64,000 nucleotides of DNA from Vitis vinifera. Lineage: Eukaryota; Streptophyta; Magnoliopsida; Vitales; Vitaceae. The notes under the pieces were generated by a model. It did not search any database and was not told the origin of the DNA. It saw nothing but the letters and a program-made list of their open reading frames with translations. This document shows positions 24,878 through 35,700 of this stretch, piece by piece (the stretch's first letter is position 1; each line of letters opens with the position of its first letter). Location: positions 11,463,001 to 11,527,000 of the forward strand of contig NC_081822.1 of assembly GCF_030704535.1 (NCBI RefSeq), given 5' to 3'. A program made the position numbers and the translations under genes.

Positions 24878-26161
24878 ATGAGGCGAGAAGTAGGTAGCCT
24901 GGGGTTCTGTTTATCTTGTCTACTTGCGGTGATTACGGTTTCGGAAGTGGTGATTACAGGAGATTCAAGAACCCATTCAGGAGACATTCAAATTCTCAAA
25001 GATTTTAAAAATGGGCTCAACCCTGGTTCCATCACCCCCGGCTCTTGCTTGAGCTCCTGGGACTTCTCTGTGGATCCATGCGATTACTTATTCAGCGACC
25101 GCTTCACTTGTGGCTTCAGGTGCGACCGCCTCGTCGCCGGCGCCAGCCGGGTTACCGAGATCACCCTTGACCAGGCTGGTTACACCGGCACACTCTCTTC
25201 CTCCACCTGGAACCTCCCTTTTCTGCAATTTCTCGACCTCTCTGATAACTCCTTCTCCGGCTCCATACCCGACTCCTTCTCCAACCTCACTCGTCTCCGC
25301 CGCCTCACTCTCTCTCGAAACTCCTTCTCCGGGGAGATACCCAACTCCCTCGGCTCTCTCCCTAACCTCGAGGAACTCTATCTCGATAACAACCATCTCC
25401 AAGGTCCCATTCCAGCCAGCATTAACGGTCTGATAAGCTTGAAAAAGTTAGAACTTCAAGAAAACGCCCTGTCGGGCGCGTTTCCAGATCTGGGTTCTCT
25501 TAAAAACCTCTATTTTTTGGACGCCAGCGATAACCAAATCTGCGGCCAAATCACAACTGCTTTACCGGCGTCCCTATTGGAGCTCTCTATCCGAAACAAC
25601 AACTTGGAAGGAAACCTACCACATAGATTAGGGAGCTTGAAGTATCTGCAGGTAATGGATCTGAGCGACAACAAACTCTCCGGGGTGATATCATGGATCG
25701 TGTTCGACCACCCATCACTGCAACAGCTCACACTCTCTCACAACAACTTCTCCTTGTTGCAAGTGCCGAGCAACATGGGTGAGGGTAGTAAATTGATAGC
25801 TCTTGATCTGAGCTACAACCAACTTGGAGGACTGTTGCCGGCGTTCATAGCGTCGATGCCGAACCTGTCGGCAGTGTCATTGGAGCACAACAAGTTCACA
25901 GGGATGATACCGTCTCAGTATGCATTGAAGACAGTGGTTGGTGGTGGGGGTGGAACGGCGTCGTTTGAGAGGCTGTTGCTGGGTGGTAACTACTTATTCG
26001 GGCCGATACCCGGTCCACTAATGTTTCTGAAACCCGGTTATGCTAACGTGAGCCTGGTGGACAATTGTTTGTATCGGTGCCCTAATAGTTTCTTCTTTTG
26101 TCAAGGTGGGACTCAGAAGTCCCTGGTTGATTGTAAGAATTTTAGGCACTCAATCCCATAG
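24878..26161 (+). CDS. Secreted leucine-rich-repeat protein
   Basis: This is an intronless gene of 427 aa. The ATG at 24878 gives a good signal peptide (LGFCLSCLLAVITVSEVVITG). An N-terminal cap with paired Cys follows (SCLSSWDFSVDPCDYLFSD, FTCGFRCDR). Then come about nine plant-type extracellular LRRs (LQFLDLSDNSFSGSIPDSF and similar, with NLxxLxLxxNxLxGxIP), and a C-terminal Cys cap (NCLYRCPNSFFFCQGG). No transmembrane helix or kinase follows, and the protein ends at KNFRHSIP, so it should be apoplastic or wall-bound rather than a receptor kinase. The layout resembles the Arabidopsis At5g66330/At3g17640 LRR group (recalled, not searched). The ligand and role are unknown. The first part of the coding region is rich in C (CTC, TCC codons), unlike its AT-rich surroundings, but this is normal for LRR genes. 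Confidence 0.88.
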   Translation: MRREVGSLGFCLSCLLAVITVSEVVITGDSRTHSGDIQILKDFKNGLNPGSITPGSCLSSWDFSVDPCDYLFSDRFTCGFRCDRLVAGASRVTEITLDQAGYTGTLSSSTWNLPFLQFLDLSDNSFSGSIPDSFSNLTRLRRLTLSRNSFSGEIPNSLGSLPNLEELYLDNNHLQGPIPASINGLISLKKLELQENALSGAFPDLGSLKNLYFLDASDNQICGQITTALPASLLELSIRNNNLEGNLPHRLGSLKYLQVMDLSDNKLSGVISWIVFDHPSLQQLTLSHNNFSLLQVPSNMGEGSKLIALDLSYNQLGGLLPAFIASMPNLSAVSLEHNKFTGMIPSQYALKTVVGGGGGTASFERLLLGGNYLFGPIPGPLMFLKPGYANVSLVDNCLYRCPNSFFFCQGGTQKSLVDCKNFRHSIP

Positions 26162-26800
26162 GGCTTAGAAAAAAGTATATATCTATAGATCCACTGAAGT
26201 CCACGGGCATCATATCATCTGTGTAACTCACATTTCAATTTCTCCTACTCTTCTGTTTTATTTTATTGGAGGGCACAATCCTCTTGAGCTTGGAGGCTAA
26301 GACATATGACAAAAGTAGCAAGAATTTTAGAGCATATTTACATCTGTTTTTCAAAATATATATATATATTTTTTTTGTTTTTAAAAATGATCAAAATTAT
26401 TTTTCATATTTGATGGTGTTTTAAGACAGAAAACAGTTTTTTTTTTTCCAGTTATGTTGCCACCAAAAATATAAATGAGAACAAAAGTATATCTTGAAAC
26501 AATTGTCATTTTTCATATTTCATATTTTGAGATTCAAAGTGAACACAGAAAAACAATATCTTTCGGTTATGCTTGAAATCATAAAAAGAAAGAGAAAACA
26601 GGAGAAAAATCAAAATAGATTTAAATATAATATATTATTTTTATATAATACTTTAATTTTTTTTAAACTTTTTAATATAATAATTAAATAATTTGAAAAT
26701 ATATAAAATTTTAAATAATTTTAATTATATTTGAGTTTCTTTAATATTTTTTACAATAAAAATTATTTTTTTTCCCTTAGTATAATAAGGGGGTACATGA
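26162..26800. other. 3' flank of LRR gene, AT-rich
   Basis: The region holds the probable 3'UTR followed by AT-rich DNA with (TA)n and poly-T runs. The part at 26640-26770 resembles the inside of the MITE at 27537-27845, so it may be a decayed relative. No coding potential was recognised. Confidence 0.4.
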
Positions 26801-26805
26801 CTTTC

Positions 26806-26990
26806 AAACGTATCTACAAAATTAAAAAACATTCATACTTGTAGTGTCAAATTTTTTTTCTCATATCTAATATGAAATATCATAAACACTTTCTATACAA
26901 ACATAAAGTTTTTGTTATATCCCATGAAATTACGAGGATAAACACCTTATCAGGATCAATTCTGATACCATTTATAATAATTCGCATCAA
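26806..26990 (-). mobile_element. Decayed TRIM-like element
   Basis: The sequence at 26806-26883 (GACTTTCAAACGTATCTACA ... ATATGAAATATCAT) is a diverged copy of the terminal repeat of the TRIM at 56947-57263. At 26961-26970 TCTGATACCA occurs. This is the complement of the initiator-tRNA-Met primer binding site, 10 of 12 positions matching over the longer site. It is followed by TTTATAATAATTCGC, a diverged start of a second terminal repeat that breaks off near 26990. No coding capacity is expected for TRIMs. Confidence 0.55.
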
Positions 26991-27237
26991 ACTATGTAAA
27001 TATCATTTATTCTAAATTTCCCCATACTTTGGATGATAAGCATACATTGCAGTGTTATGGAAGTCAATATAATCACTTGTAACAACTTTTTCATTGACCA
27101 GAAATTAATATTCAACAAAAAGGAGAGTATCTCGCAAATAAATAGCAAATCCATGGCATAAAATATTACACCAAAGGAGACGTTAACATTACTCATAAAT
27201 ATTGTATTAACTGCGGAAAAGTGGAGTTGAAGGAAGA

Positions 27238-27261
27238 GGGGGAGAGGGGCTGGGGCTGGGG
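27238..27261 (+). other. G-quadruplex motif
   Basis: Four G runs of 5, 4, 4 and 4 are separated by loops of 3, 2 and 2 bases. This fits the canonical G-quadruplex pattern with short loops. It stands alone in an AT-rich intergenic region, with no gene model starting beside it. Confidence 0.7.
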
Positions 27262-27536
27262 CTGTGGAGCGGTGGATAAGATCCTACTCCCAAGGATTGT
27301 GGCAAAAAGTTTCTTCAAAAGCTGGAGATTTCCAATGCACCGCCTCCTCCTCCATGTGCGTTTAAAATCTTCAACATGCTGCCTCTTTGACCTACTCTCC
27401 GCTTTTATACTGGAATGACTTGTACTATTACGACTAGTCTTCCAAAATTAAATTTCGTAACCATGTCATATGTATTTATTGTTGGATCGTGGTCAACAAC
27501 GCTCCCTCGGCAACTTTCCTCACCCGACGGCAAGAT

Positions 27537-27845
27537 TATGTTTGGTTATTAGAAAATTTGAAGGAAAATGTAATGGAAAGAAAATAAAAAGAAAAAATAG
27601 AAATAATAATAATAAATAAATAAAAATAAAAATTGATAAATTATTATTTTTTTATTACTTTAAACTCATTTTATTTATTTTAACTTATTAATATAAAGAT
27701 TAAATAATTTAAAAATATATAAGTTTTTAATTAATTTTAATTATATTTGATTTTTTTTAATATTTTTTATAGAATAACCAAATATGAAAAAATCATTTTT
27801 TTTATATTTTTTTCTTTTCTTAATATTTTCTAAGAACCAAACATA
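27537..27845. mobile_element. MITE with 21-bp terminal inverted repeats
   Basis: The left end TATGTTTGGTTATTAGAAAA (27537 on) is the inverse of the right end (27825-27845) with one mismatch over 21 bases. The interior is AT-rich and non-coding, and total length is about 309 bp. The GTTTGGTT ends suggest a hAT-type non-autonomous element, but an 8-bp target-site duplication was not confirmed. Confidence 0.7.
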
Positions 27846-28497
27846 AATTATTAGCTATTTCAGAAAAATATTACTATATATTTTGCAATTTTATTTACCA
27901 AGCAAATGAACAAAGGCTTTTTGGTGAACATAAATTAAAAGATAATTTCTTATACGAGTCAAAATAAATAAATATATATATATATATATTTTAAGTTTCA
28001 GGTTAAATGTTCCTTTTCTTAAGTCATAAGCTTTTAAAACAACCTTTTGACTTCTTAGAACCAATCAGAAAATTGACTAGAAAAGAACTCGTTTTCAATT
28101 TCAATGGACACCACGCGAATCATATGCCACGACTACCGGGCCGGATATTGGCCCAAAAAATGTAGCAATTTCAAGATGGGCATGGGCCCAATGGCCCAAA
28201 TCAAAGACACTAATGGACTGATGAAACTTAAAGGGCCGTTTTGCTGAGTCGCTGTTATGATTATGAGAGTCTGTTCGTATCAACAAATCCCAACGGCCCA
28301 ACTCTCCCAGAGGAGGGACCACTGTTTGAACTCAAACCCAACCGAATATTCCAAAAATATTTATAACCCTATTAAATGGAACCTTAGAATATTATCTAAT
28401 TCTCCCTCCAATTTAGACATATTACACCATGGAAAAGTTCAGATATTTTATTTATTAACAAAAAATTGATTATTATTACCTATTATTAGAGTAATTC

Positions 28498-28740
28498 TAT
28501 TGATCATATGAATAATGAAAAATATGGTATTAATAAGCGATACATGTTCTTAGAATCCAATCTTGGTATAAATCATGTCCTAAATTTACTTTGATTGTTA
28601 CAAGACGATTGTCGAAGGTTGCAAATTTTATTGATCATATCAATACTGAAGAGTAAAGTATCAATAAGCGATACATGGTCTTAGATTCCAATCCTGATAT
28701 CGATGATGTCCTGAATTTATTTTGATTGTTACGAGAAGAG
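28498..28740. repeat. Tandem duplication, 130-bp period
   Basis: Two diverged units start TATTGATCATAT at 28498 and 28628. They share AATAAGCGATACATG, TCTTAGA.TCCAATC and TTTGATTGTTAC. Roughly 85 percent of positions agree by eye. No function is evident. Confidence 0.8.
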
Positions 28741-28927
28741 ACGCCTGTCCCGGGGTTTAGATGCAAACAATTTCTTTTTAAAAAAATAAAAATAAATTAA
28801 TGATAATAACTGTTTTTTTTAATGCAAATTGTGTAAAAAAAAAAAAGTAAAAAAAAAAAAAAAAAAAAATCTTTGCAAAGGAAGGGAGTGGCGCCGTCCT
28901 TAAAGCGCTGTCTAATTTTATTTGTGG

Positions 28928-28945
28928 TCCTTCACGCGTGAAGGA
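28928..28945. promoter_or_regulatory. 18-bp perfect palindrome with CGCG core
   Basis: TCCTTCACGCGTGAAGGA is a perfect 18-base palindrome centred on ACGCGT. The CGCG core is a known binding type for plant CAMTA factors. No gene is modelled nearby, so a role is only a guess. Confidence 0.45.
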
Positions 28946-28999
28946 GCACTTGGGCTCCTACATAACATTGTTAAGCTTTCGCTTTCATAAAAAAGCACT

Positions 29000-30140
29000 T
29001 CTCTCTCTATTCACTTTTCTTCCCTCTTAAATGCGAGACCAGTGGTCCTCCTCTTCCGCCTCCTCCTCCTCCTCGCAAAGTAGTTGCACCGTAAAAAGTA
29101 AAACATTTTATTTTACCTCCACAAGTCCAAAGTCCAAATTCATCACCAGCTTAATCCTCCCTTCCACCTTCCATCTTGAAGGATGAAAAGAGAAACAAAA
29201 GCGTCTCTTTGTTTCTAAGCGGCAGCTTAGAGTGTTGACAATACGAAGCACGTTTTCAACTGGAGACTGAATGGAGTTTCCAGATGGAGGCCCAAAATCC
29301 AAACCTTAAAAAAACCATAATCCAAAGTCCAAACGATCCCTGGAATAGGCAAAAAGACATCCTTACAAGTGGAAATCGTCCGGACAAAAAAGGGGCTTAT
29401 CACATCCAAATGGGTGAACCTCATCTCCCATGTACACGCTTTCACTATTGTTGGAGATGTTGACCAGCCTTTATCTTAGCAACACCTTGTTCCCCATGCC
29501 TTCGTCACTTCTCACCCACTATCTCCCACTTCCCCCACCGTACCTTCTCTGTCACTCTCCGCGCTTCTATTTTCAAAATGGATTAGAGCAATCATATGTA
29601 TCAATTATTGGACTAACAGCAGTAACCCTCTTATGTTCCAATTTTTGGGTCGGTTGATATTTTGGGTAGGGAGGGGATAATCGGAACAGCCATCCGAAGC
29701 CCAAAGATCCAGTCCACATTAATGGTATTGGAATCAAAGAATGAGAAAATATTCGTGTGCCTTATCACCTCACAGTGCGATGCCGACAAGACTTCCCCTC
29801 TCATGCTTTTCTTAAGATTCTTTAAGCATTATGTAGCATCATTCTTCCCCCCAGAAAAAAGTGCCCTTTTGTCTTCTAGTGTAACTGTTAACCCCACCCC
29901 TTTTCCTTTTTCAATCCATTTTCTTCAGATTTCTTCACAGCTGTATCTTCTTAATTTAATCCCCTCATGGGCTCACCCCATAAAATAATATTTCATTTGA
30001 ATCTGAGCTTCATTTTTAATAACCCCCATCATCCATGGCTTGGATCAGTGTAACATGATTGACAATTTTTAAATAATCAAATGACAGATCAGTAGAAATC
30101 CTAGACATACATATGCCCATGTTGTGTATACATACATATC
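29000..30140. other. Intergenic, no gene recognised
   Basis: Moderately GC-balanced sequence with pyrimidine-rich stretches (28998-29070). Short open frames on both strands (for example 29662-29988 +) have no recognisable domain, no conserved family and no plausible splice partners. Confidence 0.4.
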
Positions 30141-30142
30141 CA

Positions 30143-30249
30143 GGAGGAAAGTAGGAATTCAATGAGGCATTTTCTACATTCTCCCCCACTACATGAAGGA
30201 GGAAAGTAAGAATGCAATGAGGCATTTTCTACATTCTCCCCACTACATG
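30143..30249. repeat. 55-bp tandem duplication
   Basis: A unit containing GGAGGAAAGTA then ATGAGGCATTTTCTACATT and CACTACATG occurs at 30143-30197 and 30198-30249 with very few differences. It is intergenic and appears fairly recent. Confidence 0.9.
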
Positions 30250-30837
30250 CTCTAAGTCCTCCAACTAAAGTACTGATTTTTTTAATATGGCTGGTGAGTG
30301 GGAAGGGGAGACAAAGGATGTGGATTTCCATGATCGCTCAAAAGCAGTGCCAGCGAAGAAACCCATATTGTTGGGAAGTTAAACAAACCATTAATGTATA
30401 GTAACCCTGTAAAAGCTTGGGCCCCTTGTGGTGTTTCGGGGCCTTTATTTCGGTTTTGTGGGGTGCGGCTTCCTGTTTATTCAGATGTCTATAGCATTAA
30501 TCAATGATAAAATATTTTATAATGTCGGCATCCAATCAAGCTTTGTCCTGCTTCAGAACTGTTTCAATTGATTAATTATGACTTTATGTAATAAGATTTG
30601 CAGAATGGATGGCTCTGATTTTGTCTACTCCTACAGCTCTCCGTTTCATCGTTTGTGTAGCTGAAGTAGATTAATTTGCTAAATTATAACCGCCAAGTAC
30701 GAACGTGGAAAGGTCATTGTAAAAATAATAATAAACCGATGTGGATGGGAGAGAGGAGAGAGGAGATGTAGCCGAAAGCAACAAGGAGTGAATGCCCATG
30801 ACCTGCATTAAGGGACGAGGGTCGAGAGACTTCCTCT

Positions 30838-30990
30838 TCGTTTGGCCTCTTCTTCCTTTCCTATTCACCAAAAATTCTCGACCCTCTCTCTTCTTTTGGC
30901 CTCTTCTTCCTTTCCCATTCAGCAAAAATTGAAGAATTTATAACGAGAGAGATTGGAAGAGAAAATTTATAACGAGAGCGATTGAAAGAG
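30838..30990. repeat. Two nested short direct repeats
   Basis: TTTGGCCTCTTCTTCCTTTC and its following ATTCA-CAAAAATT recur at about 30840-30876 and 30895-30930. Directly after, AATTTATAACGAGAG recurs at about 30937 and 30965. Both lie upstream of the B-box gene. Confidence 0.75.
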
Positions 30991-30999
30991 AGAGGTGTG

Positions 31000-31631
31000 C
31001 TCAGCTTTAATTTTGTAATTGAATAGGAGGAATATATGTGTATATTTGGTGAAGTGGGTTCTTAGAGTAGAACATTTTTCGTTCATATCGACACTGGTAT
31101 TTAGCATCAAAGCCTGTTCACTTGTACGATAGTTAGTTGAATAAATAGTATTCTGATTTTAAAATTCAATCCCATTTTGATTGAGGAAGGTGAGTATGAA
31201 AAAGCAAAGCAATGAGGGGTTTAGTGTTATTGGGTGGGAGTGTGTGAAAGGCCAATAAATTCATGGATCAAGAAGGAGTAAGGACTGCTTCCAAGTTCCA
31301 ACTGTTTCCATAAGTAAAGCAACAAAAAGTAAGGATGAAGGGATCCTCCGCCGGGACTAGAGCATATTGTCTCCATGTACACGGCCCCCCTCCCATCATC
31401 TCTTTTCTACTAACCCAGCTTTTTGTTTGTGAATCCTGATATGGTGAGCATCAAATCCCACCCCCACTCCTCTCCCTCATTTCTTTATGCTACACACTGC
31501 TGCCACTTGTATCTCTTACCTACTGCCTCGTAGTCCTCTCCTCTTCTCTCTCTCTCTCTCTCCTCTTTCTCTCTCTTTGCCTTCTATCCCAAGTTCCAGA
31601 GCCCACCATCTCTTGATCTGATTGCCAACAA
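31000..31631 (+). promoter_or_regulatory. 5' flank and leader of BBX21-type gene
   Basis: The 600 bases before the B-box ATG end in a pyrimidine-rich tract with a (CT)n run (about 31537-31577), a common feature of plant leaders. No confident TATA box or light-response element could be fixed. Confidence 0.45.
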
Positions 31632-32760
31632 ATGAAGATCCACTGCGACGTCTGTAGTAGAGAAGAAGCGACGGTGTTTTGCACCGCCGACGAGGCAGCT
31701 CTCTGCGACGCCTGCGACCACCGGGTCCACCACGCCAACAAGCTCGCCTCCAAGCACCAGCGCTTCTCTCTTCTCCACCCCTCCCCTAAGCAGGTCCCTC
31801 TCTGCGACGTATGCCAGGTGAATTTCACACTTCTTTTTTTTTTTTTCCTTTTTCGTTTTTGATGATTCGGTTTTTTGATTATGAGTTGTTGTTGTCATTG
31901 GTAGGAGAAGAGAGCTTTCCTATTCTGTCAGCAGGACCGAGCAATTCTATGTAGAGACTGCGATCTTCCAATTCACACCGCCAACGAGCACACCCAGAAG
32001 CACAACAGGTTCCTTCTCACTGGCATCAAGCTTTCTGCCACTTCTGCGCTCTACTCCTCTACCACCAGCGTCGCAGATTCTGTTTCCGATCACAAGTCTC
32101 AGTCCTCTCTCAAGAAGCCCGAGTCGGTGCCTCCTGAGATCTCCCATCCACCGTCCATCACCAAGACTTCATCGCCAACAACCGCCATAAACAGCATAAA
32201 CAAGGGTGGGGATGCTTCTCTAACAAGTGAAGGTGTTTCAACCAGTAGTATATCAGAGTACTTGATCGAGATGTTACCAGGCTGGCATGTTGAGGATTTT
32301 TTGGATTCCACTTCTGCTCCTTCTGGTTTCTGTAAGGTTTGCGTTCATCTTTCTTGCTGTATATAAAATTCTTTTATTTAGTTTTTAATAATAAAAAGAG
32401 GATAGCCCATCTCTTTATATCCAAGCCGATTATCAAGTGATCTGAACTTTGCTTTCGCTTTTGTAGAGTGCTGGTGATGATGTACTACCTTATCTTCTTG
32501 ATGCGGATCTTGACAACAATCTGAGTAGCTTCTCGTCAGAAAATTTGGGGGTTTGGGTTCCTCAAGCTCCCACTCCTCTCCATCCTTCTCAATATTCGTC
32601 ATTCATGGGTGGGCAGATTGGGTTGAAAGAGTCCAAGGAAGCTACAACCATGAAACCCAACAGCAAAAAGTGGGGAGACGATGTTTTTACAGTTCCACAG
32701 ATCAGCCCTCCATCTGTAGGCTCCAAGAGATCTAGATCTTTCTGGCAGTATCACCACTAA
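31632..32760 (+). CDS. BBX21: Double B-box zinc-finger transcription factor, BBX21/STH2 type
   Basis: Exons are 31632-31817, 31905-32336 and 32467-32760, with GT-AG junctions and a 303-aa product. B-box 1 is residues 1-47 (CDVC...ATVFCTADEAALCDACDHRVHHANKLASKH). B-box 2 is about 58-105 (CDVC...AFLFCQQDRAILCRDCDLPIHTANEHTQKH). Both keep all Cys, Asp and His zinc ligands. There is no CCT domain, so it belongs to the structure-IV BBX group. SISEYLIEMLPGWHVEDFLD and the C-terminal FTVPQISPP...FWQY match BBX21 (STH2) rather than BBX22. These nuclear factors act with HY5 to promote light-regulated growth and pigment genes, and are turned over through COP1. The family role is known; its role in this plant is inferred. 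Confidence 0.93.
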
Positions 32761-35700
32761 ATCTGATGCCCATTTTTTTTTCTTTTTTTTTTGTTTCTTT
32801 TTGAACCGATCTGGTTTCCGTTTTTTTCCCCTCTTGCTTTAATTTTGCTTCCAATGTTCTTCAACTCAGGTTCAGTCCATCCTTTTGCCTTTTCACCTTT
32901 TTCCATGGATATGTACTTGCAAGCTGCAAGTTATCTTCCTTTGTAAATATGTATGAAACCCAGATAGCTTTTTCCTTCCATCCCATGAATGAAGTCAGAA
33001 AATTTTTGTTCAAAAAGGAAAATAACAAATTTTTGGCGGAATATCAGATGAAAGTACACTGTAGAAAACTGAGAGAGAGGAAATGAACAAAGTGGGGTTC
33101 AAAAGCACAACAAAGCCGTTTTCTAGTTTGGGTGGAGGGGATGTATCATGAGATATAGCAGAAAGCAGAGAGAGAGAGAAAGAAGACGAAGATGATTGAT
33201 CGGATAAGAGGAAGATGGGATGGGGATGGTCTGGTTTTGTCGAATTCGGAATTTGCTGAGGACCTGCCGTTGCGTGGGGACGTTTGCTACCATTCCATCA
33301 TTTTCTTTTCAAAACAAAATTTTGTTTTTGTTTTTATTTTTTATTTTTCTGTTTTCATTAGGCATCTTTGATCTTTCCAAGCTGGTGCGCCAGGTTTGGG
33401 TTTGCCACCTTCCAACTCAGCTTCTCACCTCCCTCCTCCTCCACGTCACCTCCCTGTTTCAGGCATAATTGGATCCGCTTTTGGGAACCTATTACCTCCG
33501 TTTTAAGACAAATAAATTTTGATTATATATGCTTATGCTTTCTTAAAACAGCTCAGACCTTTTTTTATTTGACTTTTGAATTACTAAAAGTTTTCCTTTT
33601 TAATAAAAAGGACTTTGTCGTGCTTTTCAAAGCACAAATAGCTTATGTCTTTTCGTTAATAATTTAAAATTAATTTAATATAAAAAATTTTAAAAATATT
33701 ACTTCTTATAAAAAAAGATTTTCTTGTGTTTAATAAAATTTTCATGAAATTAATTTTATTTTTAAAATTATGACTTTAACTTTAATTTCATGGAAGTATG
33801 AAAAATTTTATGCTACTTTATTAAAAAAAAAAAATCAAATATGACATCTTTTAATTCTAAACAAATCAATTTTAAATTTATTTATTTATTTATTTATTAA
33901 TTTACATCTAATTTTTATTTATAGGTGATATTTAATTGCTATTTATTTTCTATTATTATTTATTACAATTAAATCACAAAATATAAAATATTTAATTTTT
34001 TGGTGAGGTGAATTTATTATTAGATAAATATTTTTATTAGGTATAAAATAAATTTTAAATCTTTTATATATATATATATATATTCAAACCGAGAAAACGT
34101 TAAATCATGGCTTATACTTGTGTGGCTTCTAATAAAAACACAGACAAAAAGCAATCTAAAATGAAAACTTTATTAATTGACGAAGGATGTTTTTTTTTTT
34201 TTTGGAAAATTATTATCAAATCGTCCTAAATAACTCGCCTTTTTGTTTTAATAGTCTTTTAAAGGTTTGGAGATTATGGAGGGAGTTATTAGTTTTAAAG
34301 GTAAAAAATATAACAATAAATTTTAATTTTTAATTTTTAAAAATATTAAAAATAAATGATAATATAATAGGTAAAAAAATTAAAAATAAATTAATAAATT
34401 ATTATTATTTTTCCATATTTTGAAGTTGCTTAAAAAAAAATATAAAACTTTTTATTTGAAATAAAAAATGGATGAAATACATTTAGTAGCTCATTTTTTA
34501 CATATCTTTTATTATTTTAAAATTTTACAATATATTTTAAAAAAACTATTATTTTGTTAAAATAAAGTCGATTAAATTTTTAAATTTGAGTTTTTAATGA
34601 CCTTTTTAATTAAATAATCCTTGATTTTAAGAAAATTCAAGGCATTCATGAACGTTGCGCACCTCTATCATACATCTTGACCACGTCTTGGATCTTTACT
34701 ACACATCTTAACATACACCCGAGTCAACTCGGTCATTTGATGGACCTTTTCGTTTTTTGCTTTTTTTAAAACTTCCCATTATTCAAACAAACACATAATA
34801 TAAGTTCATATAAAATTAGAAGTGGTTGTTTACAAAAAGTCAAAAAGCATTATTAGCATTGGTTAAGAAAATCCACAATGGAAAGAACTGTGTGAAAAGG
34901 ATGTGAGAGTGATTTCCCTGGGGCAGCAACAATATCAAATAAAATTGATATTATATATGTATACATTTTATTTATTTAATAAAAATTATAATATATATAC
35001 ATATATATTTTTTAACTTTTAACTAGACCTTGGAGTTCAGAGAGCTTTCTGATTCTCTTCATTTACGCTCTTCTTCTGTACATCTCCCCCATTTCTCAAT
35101 CACACCTACCTTCCAGCCTGAATTTTCTAGGAAATTAAATGTTGAGGTCTGGTTCTTTCTTTTTCGCTTTGCAAAGGTTGTTTATTGGTATGGGTAGAGA
35201 ACAGGTGTCTGTGATTGGAGTGGGGAAAGGGTATGAACAATGCATTGAGAATATGTTGTGACAGTTTGATCAATATTAAATGCAAATAAGGACAAAAAAA
35301 GTTACAACAAAACTGTATTTTGACTTTTATAATATAAAGATATATAGAATTTTAAAGCTTAACAGCAAATAAGGATAAAAAAGGTAAAAAAAAAAAAAAA
35401 AAGTTAGTATTCTGGCTTCCCATGGATAGAGTTTTAAAGCTTATCCATCTTGCATGACAAAAAAATATTTGACCACCACATAAACGTAATAGATAGACAG
35501 GAACCCATCAACGTCAGATTTCTTTAACTAATCTTGATTATTCCCACTTCCCACAGACTCATTCAATTGGTTAACAGCGTGGAGCCCACCCCAATCAAAT
35601 TGGGAGTAGTGACTCCACTCTCCAGTGGAGAATCTGGCATCCATGTTGGGAGAGATCATCAGAAAACCAAATTAAGGTTAAAAGGGAAAAAAGGACAATT

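Noticed and set aside
25088..25433. Two frames of about 105 aa, one on each strand, inside the LRR gene
   Set aside because: Shadow frames of repetitive LRR codons; the LRR frame itself is intact.
24878..26161. LRR receptor kinase
   Set aside because: The frame ends shortly after the LRR cap, with no transmembrane helix or kinase and no downstream exon encoding one.
29662..29988. 108-aa plus-strand frame
   Set aside because: No domain, in a region with other random frames; uncharacteristic composition for a gene.
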